The notes beneath the pieces were generated by a model. That model did no database searches and was not told the origin of the DNA. It saw only the letters and a program-made list of their open reading frames with translations. The position numbers were made by a program, and so were the translations under genes. From the NCBI GenBank assembly GCA_014529385.2, contig CM043970.1:40169279-40233278 (forward strand): 64,000 nt of DNA, given 5' to 3'. Shown here one piece after another: positions 11,281-22,680 of the stretch; within the stretch, counting starts at the first letter, position 1, and each line of letters starts with the position of its first letter. The DNA comes from Adiantum capillus-veneris. Taxonomy: Eukaryota > Streptophyta > Polypodiopsida > Polypodiales > Pteridaceae.

Positions 11281-12690
11281 ATGCTAGTGATGGCTTGGAC
11301 GGGATTTCCCATTTTCACTGGGGTTGAAGATGCAGAAACTTGGCTTCAAGACTACGGATTGTTCGTATTGGAAAGCGGTCTATCGAGAGAAGATGGTGCG
11401 GTATAGGTGTTCCCGCTCCTGGTTCGTGGTAAAGCAAAGCTATGGTTTGATAGCCTTGGTGATGAAGAAAAGACAGATTGCGAAGCCCTGTAGGCGGCTT
11501 TTCGAAGCAGATTTGTAGCGGATGTGCAGCTAGATGAAGTAAAGCGAAAGCTGGATGGATTAAAGCAAAGCTTGGAGGTGGATTTTCAAGCATTTGAGTG
11601 GGAGTTTGAAGCCCTTTGGGGGAAGTTAATCAAGGTAACTGCTGCAGAGAATGCCAGTTTTTTGAAGTTGTGTAAGTTTATTGATTTCCTGCATGAGGAC
11701 GTGCAAGATAGGGTGGAAATAGATGGTCCAGTGTCGTATGAAGAGGTGGTAGCTCTAGCGAGAGGGCGTACCAAAAAGATTTTAAACAAGCGTGAGGCTA
11801 GGCAAGGTTTGACAAGCGCGGTGAAGCCAAGGCAGTGTGATGCGGTGGTAGCCGAGCCACAGGTGGTGCAAAGAGAAGTGTAGGTGCGAGAAGAACCAAG
11901 AGTTCTTTGGCTGCAAAGAGACAGAATGGTTCCTATGGAAAAAATTCCAGCTAGAGTAGTTCTAGTTGTGGAGGAAGTGCAAGTGGTTCGAGAGTGCCCA
12001 AAGAAAGTGCTGCCAAGTTTGAGTGAAGTTGTTGAAGCTCCATTGAAGTGCGGTAAAGAGCAAGAAGTGCGGTTTGCAGATGAGGTCGAAGCGGTGAAGC
12101 TAGAGAAGATTCCTGAGCTTGAAATCAAAGAGGATACTGGGTCGAGTGACAGTAGCTCTATGGACGCAGACACGAGTTGGGAGACCGAGTCATCCCAATC
12201 CAGGTATGATGAGTTCGACCTCTTACATGTGAGTGGAGAGGCAGTGAGTATGTGCGAGGAGCAGAATGAAGTGCAAGCCAAAGTGCTTAGTAAAGACCAA
12301 ATGGAGCAGTCTAGGCCTACATATGATGATGTGCAGGTAAAGTTGGTGTGCAGCGCCATGCTAATGGCCATGTTGGTGAAGGTGGCAGTAGAGTATGCCA
12401 TAGTGGTGCATCAGGTGCAAGGTTTTGCCAAAAGGCATGGAGTAGTTGTACCTATGGAAGAGGACGAAGAGGATGCGGTAGAGAATGAGTTTCTCTCTTC
12501 CTTAGCAGAGATTGAGGATGCAACGGTAGAAGAGCAAGTGGTTGAATCAGACAAGCTGATGGTGCTTATCGACCTTGAAGGACCAATTGACGAGGAGGAG
12601 CTCGACGATCCTGGAATTGAGTTCATGACAGGTGATGCAGGTCCAAGGCAGTGTCCAAGCTTTGTAAGGAGGTATGTGAGTGGTGGTTGA
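11281..12690 (+). pseudogene. Retrotransposon gag-like ORF with three in-frame TAG codons
   Basis: One frame runs 469 codons from ATG at 11281 to TGA at 12688, broken only by TAG at 11404, 11491 and 11881. The first 100 residues match the retrotransposon gag core: GFPIFTGVEDAETWLQDY, then FPLLVRGKAKLWFDSLGDE, then AAFRSRFVAD. Next come KLCKFIDFLHEDVQDRVEI and SYEEVVALARGRTKKI, as in plant gypsy gag. The C-terminal 250 residues are acidic (runs of Glu and Asp) with no zinc knuckle. All three stops sit where Gln is plausible (for example EAL-stop-AAF), consistent with CAG to TAG change. No pol frame follows, so a partner element would have to supply the enzymes. Confidence 0.7.
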
Positions 12691-13019
12691 AGGGAATGCT
12701 AATCAAGGTAGCTGTGCAGTGTGCTGTTGAGCAGGTACAGGATCTGCTAGACGAGGATCTAGCTTTACATGGATGGGAGGGCGGGTCAAGTACATCACAA
12801 ATGTTGATTGGACAGGATGGTGAGCACGAGAGTGTTGATGTTCTGGGAGATGTTTTGTTGCGAGTGGGACGTTTGCCAAGGAGTGCTTGGAGTGGTAGAA
12901 GCATGATGTTGGCAGTTTGGCTATGCAGTTGCATATGTGCCTTGGTGTGGCACTATGTAAAGTTATTGCAGGTGGATGGAAGATACCAATGCAAAGTGTT
13001 CGACCCAGGAGGTTGGTGA

Positions 13020-13201
13020 CAGGTAAAGCAGGGGGTTGGGAAACCTCCATGAGCAAAGACAGCGAGTAGCAGGTGCCAGTTATGTATATATGCTAGGTGG
13101 ATTTGCAGTGTACAAAGAGTCTCTTTTCGGTATGAAATTTTTTAGTGCAATAAGGCCATGTGTGGTTGAACATAAATGTTCAACGAGGGGTTGGGCAATG
13201 A
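13020..13201 (+). promoter_or_regulatory. 3' internal leader and polypurine tract of gag-only element
   Basis: Noncoding stretch after the gag frame, ending in TGTTCAACGAGGGGTTGGGC, CAATGA and then the 3' LTR. The purine-rich run at 13185-13201 is the likely plus-strand primer. Nearly the same string occurs on the minus strand at 55129-55149 in a gypsy remnant. Confidence 0.55.
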
Positions 13202-14859
13202 TGGTGCAGCCAAAGTTGGTCTGAGCTAGGAGATGGTCAATGCCAAGTAGAGTCATCAGCTGAGTGCAGTGTAGAAGGCTAGGGCAGGTACCAAGGCCCT
13301 AGGCAGCCAAAGGGTAGCGGAGGTGTATGCTCGAAGTGGTTTTTTAGGCCAAAGGTGTGCTGCAAAGAGCCAACAGGTTGGTGGCCTTTTGTGCCCGAGA
13401 TGTGTTTTACATGCTAGAATGTGGTGCTCGGTGTGCTCTATAAGCCGGTCCAGACGGCTCGTCAAACGGAGCCCCGGTGCTCTAGATATTGCAATTTAAA
13501 GAAAGAGTGTGTAGCAGATCCCGGACGGACAGGGCAACTGGGGACAGTGGCCCGGGTTGATGTCAGTGTATACATGTGTAGAGCTCGAGTTATGGAGCAT
13601 GCCTGTCTTCTCGGATTGCGAATCGGAGCTCTGGCTAGCAAGATATGATCAGGTGAAGATTTTTCGAGGGCCGGGTCTGAGCCCACCTGACCGCAATGGA
13701 GGATGTGCCATTTGGCAGTTTTGAGCCTCGCCAAAGCTATCGGTGATAGAGTGAGTCATGTGGAGCTAGCATGAATTGACGGCGCGTCAATCGGATGGTT
13801 AGTCGGCAAGATACGGCAAGACGAATTCGGGAGCATTTGACAATAAGAGGTTTGCACATGCTTTTTGGCTTTTGTTGCTGCCTCGGATGATGGCATTGAA
13901 GATCTCAAAAGGGGGCAAAAGGCGGATGATTTGAAGGCGGACATGGTGGGTTTCGGTCGGGCTCCAAAGACGGTTCATAGGCCCACTGAACAAGACCTAA
14001 CAGAGTACCCGCTGCAAGCCAAAAAAGAGGTTTTTTAAAAGTTTAGAAGATGGGTTTTTTGAGGCCTTGGAGGCCGCTCAAGCCGAGGACTGCAACGTGT
14101 CGTCGGAACAATCCCATATGCGCACGAGCAGGTATGGCGCGCGTTGTATATAGTCTAGGGCGTGGCCCCTTTTGAAATTACACAAGAGAGGGAGAGAGAG
14201 CTATGTGAGCTCTTGGCCCTGGCACTAGGCGCTGCATGAGCCACAGGCGGCGCTGTCTGCGGCGGTTTTGGAGGCGAGGCGCGGCGGCGTAATAGTGCGC
14301 CTGCGTGGCGGTGAGAAGGCACAGTGGCACCCGCGTGGCAAGTTGGTAGTGATGACATGTCAAGCCCGACTTAGGGGTGGTCCCATGGAAGAGAAGGGAG
14401 GCAATAGCGACATCGCTATTGCCCTCCCCCCCCATGTAAGAGGAAGCTCCCACAGCAAGGCAATAGAGTAGAGCCGAGCAAGGCCAAGGGGGCCAATTAA
14501 AAAGCAGAGGCCAAAGCAAAGGGAACCCTTTCAAAGAGGGTCCGGACAAACCAAAGCATGGGAAAAAGTGAAAGCTAAGGCAAGAGGGGGCAGAGGAGTG
14601 GGATAAAGAAACGGAGAGTCAAAAATCAAACCAAAAGGGCAGTGCAAGGATAAGCCCAAAGAGGGTAAAAATTGAAGGATAAAAAATAAAAAAATAAAAG
14701 AGCCAAGGGGCAATAGCGACATTGCTAATGCGCCCCCCCCCCCCCCCCAAGTGCAAAAGAGAGAAACGGAGCAGATGGAGAAAGGCGGTGCCCCCCTTCC
14801 CAAAAGATAACAAAAATGGGTGCCATATGGACCAATTGAAGAGCAGTTTCCCCAAATTG

Positions 14860-14890
<31 letters not shown>

Positions 14891-15456
14891 ATAAAAGTTA
14901 AAATTGAGTCAAAAGAGGGTCTTTTTCCTTGGCTTTTTCTTGGCCTTTTAGAGTGCCGTTTTGAAGCCTGCAAAGTGGAGCTTTTGGACAGAGGAGGATG
15001 CTTGTCAAGCCCTTTGCATTTTCCTTGTGTAAATGGCCATGGTGATGGCAGTGTGAGTTTGTACATGTGTTTTGTGGAGTGCAATTGAGCCGTTGTTGTC
15101 TCATCTTGTTGTTGTTTCCCCTTCCCCCCTTCTCTTTCTCCTGGTCTCATGTTTCTCCTCGGTGTCGGCTGTGAGAAAGTGTGTGCCCCCCCGGACCGAC
15201 GGTGTGTTGTGTGAGAGAGTGAGATTGAGTTGTTGTGTGCGTGTGTAAGGGTGGAGACAGACCGTGACAGCAGGTGTGCATCGTGTGGTAGTTTTGTGGA
15301 GTGTGTGAGCAGTGGAAATCGAGCGGGCGGTGGTCTCCTAGTGTGAGTTGTGTGTTTGAAGGTGTTTTTCGAGAGGATAGGGGTGCTATGAATACCCTGA
15401 GCTATAGAGAGGCCCTTTTTTTTGTGCCGAGTGTGTTCCCCGATTCCCCCTCTCCA
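13202..15456 (+). repeat. 3' LTR of gag-only element
   Basis: Direct repeat of 8999-11181. TATA-like TGTATATAGTC near 14145; expanded C-tracts near 14733 and a very long one at about 14861-14890. The C-tracts and the 80-bp indel near 14750 are the main differences between the LTRs. Confidence 0.85.
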
Positions 15457-15654
15457 CCATCAAGAAACATGATTCTATCACAAGAAATAAGCATATGTTT
15501 TTAGAGATTAGTGAAAGAACTTTTTGATAAATTGTCACTGTTTGTTAAATTGTTTTTGCTCGATAAGTTGTTACTGGTTGATATGAAGAGTTGGTTGGTC
15601 ATGGTTGAAGAATCATTTAAAGAGAAGAATTGTTGGTTGGAAGAATATCTTTTG

Positions 15655-15905
15655 TTCCTCGCAAGTAGCAAGATGCCTCACGGTTAGAGAGATGATTCCG
15701 CGGTTAGCGAAGATTAAGCTGAGGTTGTTGGCTCTCTTTTTTTTTGTGGTTAGCGGGATGCCTGGCGATTAGCAAGATGTCTGGCGGTTAGCGAGATGCC
15801 TCGCGGTTAGCGATAGGGGAAGGTTGCGCAACTCACGATTAGCGAATAAATAAATCCTTTGCAAAGGCTCTGTTGGTTAGACAGAGAAAGTCCACGGGTA
15901 GCGGC
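15655..15905. repeat. GGTTAGCGA-type degenerate repeat cluster
   Basis: At least eight variants of GCGGTTAGCGAGATGCCT are packed in 250 bp, with spacers of about 20-25 bp. The cluster lies just downstream of the minus-strand pseudogene at 15957-16826, in the same relation as the AGTGGT repeats to its homologue at 40-44 kb. Confidence 0.75.
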
Positions 15906-15956
15906 AAATTCATAAGAAATTGGAAAAGTTTTTTTTGTTGAAATTTAGGACTGTCT

Positions 15957-16826
15957 TCACTTCACCTTCTCTTCTGCCCTCACTGCCTGCTTCTGAAGGT
16001 CATCGGCAAGATTATCCACCCATGCTGTGTAGAGGGGCTGAGAGGCTATCCACATGTGTTGTAGATGGAGGCTGGACACTGCAGGACCGTCCACATCATT
16101 CTCTATCAGTCCTTCAAATTTGAGGGATTCCTTCATGTCGTAATCGAACATGAACTTCTATATTTTCTATTCGAGCCCCCCTTTCACGCTCTTGACATTC
16201 TCTAATACTTGATCCCCAACCAAAAACCATGAAATCTTATGGCTGTCGGGGTCTACTTTGGCAGCATCGCAGTATTCATATGAAAAACCCCTCGCAAACC
16301 TCATCATGAGCTCGTTGTTGGAGGGGGCAACCTGGTAGACCTTTTGATACAGAAGCCTGCATGCATCGTAAAGGTGGTCATGCACCTGGTGGAGGAAGAT
16401 CTTAGTCTTCTTCTTCTCAGGCACCTTGAACACTGTTGACTAATGTTCAGGTGGCAGGTCCTTGTCTGTTGAATCCTTGGGCAGCTTACCCTCCATGCTC
16501 AGTCCATATTCCTCATGAGACTACAATGAAAAATAGAAAAACCTGGGAAGTATTGGATACTCCACCGATGTTGCAAGCAAAGCCACGGAGAAAAATGATT
16601 TGCAGCCAATGCTGAAAAATAGGATTTTTTGCCATGCATTGCCATGAGGCGCATAGACACGACCAAAACACAATGTAGAACTCACCTTTCCGAGCATATT
16701 TTTCAGCCACAACATGCATTTGGAGAGGGAAGTTTTGGCGGTCATGTTTGTTGCTGGGGTCTGCAGCGTCATGTTGGTTGTAGGGGACTGCTGTGTTGTG
16801 GTTGTTGAAGGCATCTGCTGTGTCAT
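15957..16826 (-). pseudogene. Fragment homologous to gene 1 (coiled-coil/RING-like) of the 40-52 kb transposon
   Basis: Minus-strand gene with exon 16826-16686 (Thr/Gln-rich start MTQQMPSTTTTQQSPTT, ending MLGK at a GTGAGT donor) spliced to an exon starting at 16520 (SHEEYGLSMEGKLPKD). It continues to LLYQKVYQVAPSNNELMMRF (near 16330) and GFSYEYCDAAK, then more loosely to 15957. The block aligns with EYGLCLVGQDPK and LLYHKVYQVAPPNNEVGVHF in the gene at 40942-44965. An in-frame TAG lies before the FKVPEKKK segment, and the frame changes between 16151 and 16167. The coiled-coil and RING-like parts were not found here, so it is a truncated paralogue. Function unknown. Confidence 0.7.
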
Positions 16827-18150
16827 GTTTTGCGAGGGTCTGTTGTGTGGTGGTGGCTATTGTGGGGGTCTGGTGTGCTGTGGTGTTTGTTGCAAGGGTT
16901 TCCGTACCACCTCCATGCTCTGAGTTGGGTTATTGTGATTCTTGGAGGGAGTTTCTTCTTGGGAGTCATCTCTGCAGAGGGTGGTGCTGCAACCTTTATG
17001 CTTCCGTGATGGGGGCAGAGATCCACCAAGGCTATGGCAAAGCGTGAGGGGTGCAATGGGGGGCAGAGCATGAGAAATATGAAGAGCACCAGCTATGGGA
17101 GCAAAGCAAGCACACAGGGAGAGGCGGGCGTCCGAGTGACAAGCTAGTTGCATGAGAGGAAAGGAGAAAGAGGACAAGGAGTGTCTATGCAATGATGATT
17201 ATAAGTTCAAAAAAGGGGACCCACTCCATCCCATAATGTCTCGCATGCATCTAGATTATAGGTACATAAATTAAACTGCATGCAAATTTAGAATTTCCCT
17301 CTCCCTCTTTTCCCAAATTTGAAAAACGTTGAATTTCCCTCCACCTAGGTTCTATTGGTGGTATCACCAAAAGGTGCAAAAAGTGGTACCACCTAAACAT
17401 GCTTTGACCTTCTACCTTGTAAAAAGATGTTGTACTCAGATTATTGATAAATTTTTTGAGTTTAAATAATATCAGTTTAATTGCTTTGCCTTGGCCACCT
17501 CGACAACATCGTATGCTCTTGGTGGTTTTACTTGTATCCCGTGTCGGACCTCAAAGGAGATTAACGAGAGAGTGGGGGGGGGGGGGGGGGGGGGACATGG
17601 GCACTCTCCCTTGATCAAATTTTATTTCCCTAAGGCCTTTGGCCTTGGACGTTGAAGTAGGAAGGTGAGCTCTCTTGAGCTATGGTGACAAGGGGCAACG
17701 ATAGTGAAAGGGAGAGATAGAGACTCCTCTTGTTGTGATGCTCGACGACCTGCACGCCTTTGATGGGAATTTCCAAGAAGATCCTTGTGACCTCGCCAAT
17801 CTCTCCTATGATTGGTTTTGAGCAGGTCAACCCACCTCCTTCCCCCTTTTCTAGGGTTGCTGCACGTGGCGCCCTTGGCTCTTTCTTCCTCTTTGGCTCC
17901 TTCACTTGCATGAGCATGCAAAACAACATACAAAGACTACATATCATGCCTTATTTGCACAAAAAAGAAGAAGATTTGATACTAGTGTAAAGCCCTTGGG
18001 AACTCCGTAGAAGAATCCTCCTCCCTACCTCCATATTTATAGGCCATTGGCATGTAGGATTCCCTACCCACTAGCAAGCGGGCTTTGGCCTAGGTCCTTG
18101 ACCCCCCAAGGTTGCCCATGGCATGACATCTATGAGCACGGTTTTTGCAT
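16827..18150. other. Unassigned stretch with G-tract
   Basis: Low-complexity GT/CA-rich sequence to about 16930 may be the Thr/His-rich 5' part of the pseudogene on the minus strand. From 17200 to 18150 I see no supported gene. There is a G-tract of about 20 bases at 17575-17594 and a minus-strand TATA-like CCTATAAATATGG near 18035, perhaps from an old LTR. Confidence 0.4.
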
Positions 18151-18249
18151 GATTTTTGTAGGGAGATGTCTTTAGTTGAGATGGATGCAGAGATGAAGGC
18201 GCTTAGACAAGATAAGTGAATATTTCAATTTGTTTTTAAAATGTTTTGA

Positions 18250-18780
18250 AGCATGTTGAAGAGTTAGAGGCAACCATGTAGCTAGCTAATGGGGATTACT
18301 CCAAGTTGGATAAGTTCATGGTGTGCGTGCATCCCAAGATGCATGAGAAGGTAGACTTTGAAAGCCCAGAGAATTACAATAGTGCAATAGAAATTGCATG
18401 GTCCAAGCATAGGAAGATTAAAAAAATATTGAGCAAGACGTGGTGGGCTTTGAGACGGTGGTTCCTACTCAATCACAGAGCCCTCAAGATGCTACTAATG
18501 AGGAGAATCATGGGAATTGTGGTATAGTAGATGCTTCATAGAATTGGGTGCATACAATCCAGGATTTGTTTGAGCAGATGTAGGAGTTAGGGCTAAGCAT
18601 GATGGATAGGGGACATCCAAGAGGAGAAAGAGATAGGGCGAGGCCATTGCCTGGCAGGTGTTACAATTGTGGAGAAGAAGCTCATTATGAGACGAGATTG
18701 TCCACATCTACCTAGAGAAAGAGGAGGCATATACTTGCTATTTGGAAAAGGAAGAGGACAAGGGTAGTTTAATGGCCAAA
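18250..18780 (+). pseudogene. Gypsy gag fragment with CCHC zinc knuckle
   Basis: A gag C-terminal segment (KLDKFMVCVHPKMHEKVDFE and ENYNSAIEIAWSKHRKIKK, 18306-18440) is followed by a zinc knuckle CYNCGEEAHY (from 18659). A frame change before the last Cys is needed to reach RRDCPHLPRERGG. The usual role is to package the element RNA. Broken by stops and frameshifts. Confidence 0.65.
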
Positions 18781-19339
18781 TAGAGCAGGCAGTCGAGAAC
18801 CTCGTGCCGCTAGATCCACCGGATAATGGTGAGGTCCCAAGTGTCAATATCATTGGGGTGGACAAGCAGGATATGGAGGTATTGGCTAACACAAGGGCAA
18901 GAGATGAAAGGGAAATAGAAATGGAGTGAGAGACCAGAGCTCACAAAGGTAAGGAGAAAGTGTATAAAGGTAGAGAGCAGCCAAATACTAGCAAAAGAAG
19001 GAGACATCACAAGACTAAGAAGATGGTCTTTCAGTTGGGACATGGTTACCTCGACAATGACTTTGTAAGTGATGTGCAGAGTCAAAAAGCTAACATTACT
19101 TTGGGCAGCTATTGGCGTTGAACCCCAAGTGAATAAGATAGTGGTCTACAAGTGTTAGCACTAAATTACCAAGAGTTAAAGGTGGTGTACATGCAATGCA
19201 AAATATGGCAATATGGGTGGGAAGTCAAGCTGATGTTATTCCTCTAGTGGATGGTGTCATTTAAAAGAAGGTGCAGGTGAAGGCTTATAAAAAGAGGAGA
19301 GCATAGGTTTGTGTCATGACATAAGTATCTACGAGAGAG

Positions 19340-19800
19340 ACAGTTGTTAAGGAGATAGCCAAGTCAAATGTGCATATGAAGATGGCCAATCATGTTAAAG
19401 AAACATATCTAGGCCTGGTTCCAAATGTGAGGGTAAAGGTGATGGGAATGGAGTGCCTTATCGACTGTTTTGTGATGAAAGCGGGGGATACTGCTTACCC
19501 AATTATTTTTGGAAGGCCCTGGCTGCTTTCAATAGGTGCCAAACAAGATTGGGAGAGTAGGGTGTTTACCTTGGTTGACAAAGAGAAGGGTAGGTAGATA
19601 GTGCTACACCTGAAGACCAAAGAGAGTAGTTTTCATCCTATGGTAGTAGGAGATGAAGGCAACACGAGGACAAGCTATGAGTATGATACCGAGACGACTT
19701 ATGATGAGGGCTACACTGATACAAAGGAAGAGCAAAGAAACAACAACATGTTGTAGATATATTATTTTCTTTTTGGTGTCATGGTAGACAATTCTCATGC
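19340..19800 (+). pseudogene. Gypsy retropepsin-like fragment
   Basis: The reading KETYLGLVPNVRVKVMGMEC, later AYPIIFGRPWLLSIGAKQDW (19370-19597), shows the flap and the hydrophobic-GRPWL motif that follow the catalytic Asp in plant gypsy proteases. The catalytic D-S/T-G itself is not intact in this frame. The frame then runs through TAG codons to the reverse transcriptase. Confidence 0.6.
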
Positions 19801-19810
19801 AAAATAAGGT

Positions 19811-20700
19811 ATGAAACCTCAAGTTCATGGCCTAGGTGTAGAAGAAGTAGACGGTATGGCGATCAAGGATATGACCAGGCAAGAGAAAGAGAGCTATCTT
19901 GAACTGTGTGCCTCCTATCCTAATCTTTTTGAGATAGAGTACAAGGATCTACAAGGGGTGAAAGGCATGGAGCAAAAGATTGTACTAAAATTGGAGTATA
20001 AACCAAAGGCACATAAGTTGAGAAGGCTAGGGGATATTCAAAAAGAGGCCCTTTGGTAGAAGATCAACAAGCTATTGGATGCATGTATCATCTATCCTAT
20101 GAAGGAATCATAGTGGTTCTCAAATATTGTCATCACTCCAAAGAAGAATGGGAAGTGGAGAGTGTGAGTCGACTACAAGCCTTTAAATGCTGCTACAAAG
20201 AGGAACCACTACCCTTTGCCATTTTAGGATGAGATTCTAAACTAGATAGCAGGGAATGAAAGGTACTTGATCACGGATGTTTTTTCATGGTACCTCCAAA
20301 TAGGGATCACACTTGAAGACCAGCTAAAGAGTATGTTTATTTCTCCATGGGGTGTTTTGCGTACCGCAGGATGCCATTCAGTTGGGTGAATGAATTTGCT
20401 ACCTTTTAGGACCGGATGAAGAGAGTATTTGGTCCATACTTGGGTAGGTTCATCAGGGTGTTCATGGATGATATAGGCTACTAAGTTCTAGGTTGTAGCA
20501 CCCATCAAAGCTACAGTTGTGTTTCTAGAGGCTTGATGAAGAAGGTGGTCAGTTGAACCCCAAGAAGTCCAAGTTGGTGCAGTGTCAAGATCAGTTGTTA
20601 GATCATGTGGTGTCTCAAAATGGGATAGAGGTTGATCCAGAGAAGGTGAAATCTCTAATTCTGATGGAGCCATTGTCAAGTTCTTAGGGTTTGGCTTCTT
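19811..20700 (+). pseudogene. Gypsy reverse transcriptase, multiple stops
   Basis: N-terminal linker YPNLFEIEYKDLQGVKG, then the palm: INKLLDACIIYPMKES, VITPKKNGKWRV, VDYKPLNAATKRNHYPLPF, RYLITDVFSWYLQIGI and the active-site box FMDD at 20461-20472 (YxDD variant). In-frame stops at Gln positions include LW-stop-KINKLL, KES-stop-WF, PF-stop-DEIL, LN-stop-IAG and TF-stop-DRM, all TAG. One frame change lies near 20345. Nonfunctional. Confidence 0.85.
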
Positions 20701-21072
20701 TTGTGCATAGATTTAAGTATTTATCGCTTTTTTTTAATGCTTTTGCGATATGTGTATCCTCTTCAAAATATGGCTATCAAGTGCATGGTTTTCAGTGGAG
20801 TAAATAAGCACAGGAAGCCCTTGGACAATGTGAGGGAGATTTTGTCAGCTACCAACAGTATGTTCTCCCAACTGAGAGGACGATTTCTATATTGGCATAA
20901 CGGTATGTATTGTTGCTATTGGACAAGTGTTGTTGTAGAAGGTAGGAAGGAGCTACAAGCCTATCTACTTTGACAACATGGTGATAAGTCAGGAATAAGT
21001 CTTGGGGAGATGATCTACACCAAAGTAGAGCAGTGGGTGATGGATTTGGTATTTGCATGAAGCAAGTTTAAA

Positions 21073-21660
21073 GTGCATCTAGTTGTGTGCAAGTTTTATG
21101 TGCTGATGTCTAATAATCTGTTGCTAGAAGTGGTGCTACATTTGAAGCTAGAAAAGTGCATTATGAAGTGGATACTAGAGCTATGGGGATTTAAGTTCGA
21201 TTTCAAGATTGACTATGCTAGCCAATCCCACTTAAAAAATATTTCGGTCAACAAGGGTGTTGATTTTCTCGTGTATCCAAGGGTGGTGCAAGATGAAGCT
21301 AGAGAGGAACTAGATCTAGAAGGGGCTTTTGCTATGTGGTTTAATGGAGCATATCAAAGAGTAGTGCAGAAGGCAGGAGGTGGGGTGATGATAAACGATC
21401 CCCAAGGCAAAGTTATCTTCTCAAAGGTCTACAATGTGGAAGATGCCCACACCAACAATGAAGTGGGGTACCTCACTCTTCATTTGGGTCTGAAGCAGTG
21501 TGTGGAGTTTGGCATTTTGAAGCTGGTGGTGAAAGGTGATGCATAACTAGTTATCAAGCAACTTTTAGGTCAGTGGGCAGGTAAAGAGGGATTTCTTGAA
21601 GCATTGTGTTTTTACATTAAAAAGCTATTAAAGTTCTTTGAGGTGGTTTAAGCATGCCAA
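21073..21660 (+). pseudogene. Gypsy RNase H domain fragment
   Basis: Connection region MKWILELWGFKFDFKIDYA, then an RNase H-like block (AFAMWFNGAYQRVVQKAGGG, NVEDAHTNNEVGYLTLHLGL, LKLVVKGDA) as in plant gypsy elements with RVT_3-type RNase H. A TAA follows KGDA; the frame then continues LVIKQLLGQWAGKEGFLEA. It would degrade the RNA strand during reverse transcription if intact. Confidence 0.75.
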
Positions 21661-22080
21661 TAGAGAGATGAACCAAGAGACACACTAGATAGCTAGTAGC
21701 AAGGTAAAGGTGAATGTAGTAGGTTGATATGTGGCACCAGCTGGTTATGTAGGTAGGGAGACTCTAAAAGAGATAGAGGACTTTTTGAGCACATACCTAT
21801 GTCAAGAGGGATTGTCCAAGTTGCAGAGAAGAAGGATTTCACAAAAGTTTTGTATGTTTACATTGGTAGGTGAAGACCTCATTCCATATGCTCGAGACAG
21901 AGTGCCGAGGGGAGTGATTTACAAAAGGAGATTGGAGTAGTGCTACAAAAATGTCATAAAGAGAGAGGACATCAAGGTCAATACTAGGTACTTTTTGGAG
22001 TTCTTAGAGTAGGTTTTTTGTGTCCTTCTATAGTACGAGATGCGCACTATTCATGCAAGACCTCCCACGAGTGCTAGATT

Positions 22081-22234
22081 ATGGGTAAAAGACAACTAGT
22101 AGAGCTAAGTCAAGTGAGCTATCACAGCCCAAAGTGCTTTTGAAAAGTGGGGCTTGGATGGGTAAAAGACAAATGGTAGAGCTAAGTCAAAGTGAGCTTT
22201 TATAGCACAAAGTGATTTGAAAAGTGGGGTTTGG
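22081..22234. repeat. 77-bp tandem duplication within the integrase region
   Basis: A unit starting ATGGGTAAAAGACAA at 22081 is repeated at 22158 with several differences. It lies just upstream of the integrase core and would by itself disrupt the polyprotein. Confidence 0.8.
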
Positions 22235-22560
22235 ATGCCATCGTTCCACTCCCTAAGTTGACAAGTGGTAAGAACTACATTATGGTAGCTATAGACTACC
22301 TCACTAGGTGGGTCAAGGACAAGGAACTTAAGGAGGTAAATGTGCACACTATGGCCCGTTTTGTATTTGATTACTCCTATTTCCACTTTGGAGTGCCTTC
22401 GATGCTTATTTCAGATAGAGACCAAGGGTTTAGAAGCAAGCTAATGCGTGCATTATTGGAGAAGGTAGGTATTCAAGATCAATTTTGTTCACCTTGTCAC
22501 CCCCACTGTAATGGTTTAGTGGAAAGTGCAATGGCCAGATCATCAAAATGTTGACAAAAT
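22231..22560 (+). pseudogene. Gypsy integrase core fragment
   Basis: DDE integrase core: GLDAIVPLPKLTSGKNYIMV, then AIDYLTRW (first Asp region), GVPSMLISDRDQGFRSK (second Asp) and HPHCNGLVESAMARS (Glu). The C-terminal part ends at a stop and the element is lost by about 22640. Confidence 0.85.
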
Positions 22561-22680
22561 ATGTGTCCAAGTAGGAGGGAGAGTGGGAGGCAAACCTTGA
22601 AAAGTTCTTCTAGGCGTACATGACATCCTACAAGCACTAAAAGGGTGCTTTGTAAGGAGGGACATCTGGAAAATTTAGGG

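Larger units (their letters stand above)
8999..15456 (+). mobile_element. Non-autonomous gag-only LTR retrotransposon
   Basis: Two long direct repeats of about 2.2 kb (8999-11181 and 13202-15456) bracket a 2.0-kb internal region that holds a gag-like frame but no protease, reverse transcriptase or integrase. LTR ends are TGGYGCAGCC and CTCTCCA, so TG...CA is kept. A candidate primer-binding site (11187) and a purine-rich tract before the 3' LTR (13185-13201) support the call. I could not find a matching 5-bp target duplication (ACCGT on the left, CCATC on the right), so the boundaries may be off by a few bases or the copy may be recombinant. It resembles large non-autonomous (LARD-like) elements that rely on partner enzymes. 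Confidence 0.85.
18150..22560 (+). mobile_element. Decayed Ty3/gypsy retrotransposon (gag-pol, plus strand)
   Basis: Order gag, zinc knuckle, protease, reverse transcriptase, RNase H, integrase, which is the Ty3/gypsy order. Many stops and frame changes occur in every domain. No LTRs could be paired in the window. TAG at Gln positions is the commonest lesion in the reverse transcriptase. Confidence 0.85.

Noticed and set aside
15655-15905. CRISPR-like array
   Set aside because: Repeats are degenerate, spacers are not uniform, and the context is eukaryotic.
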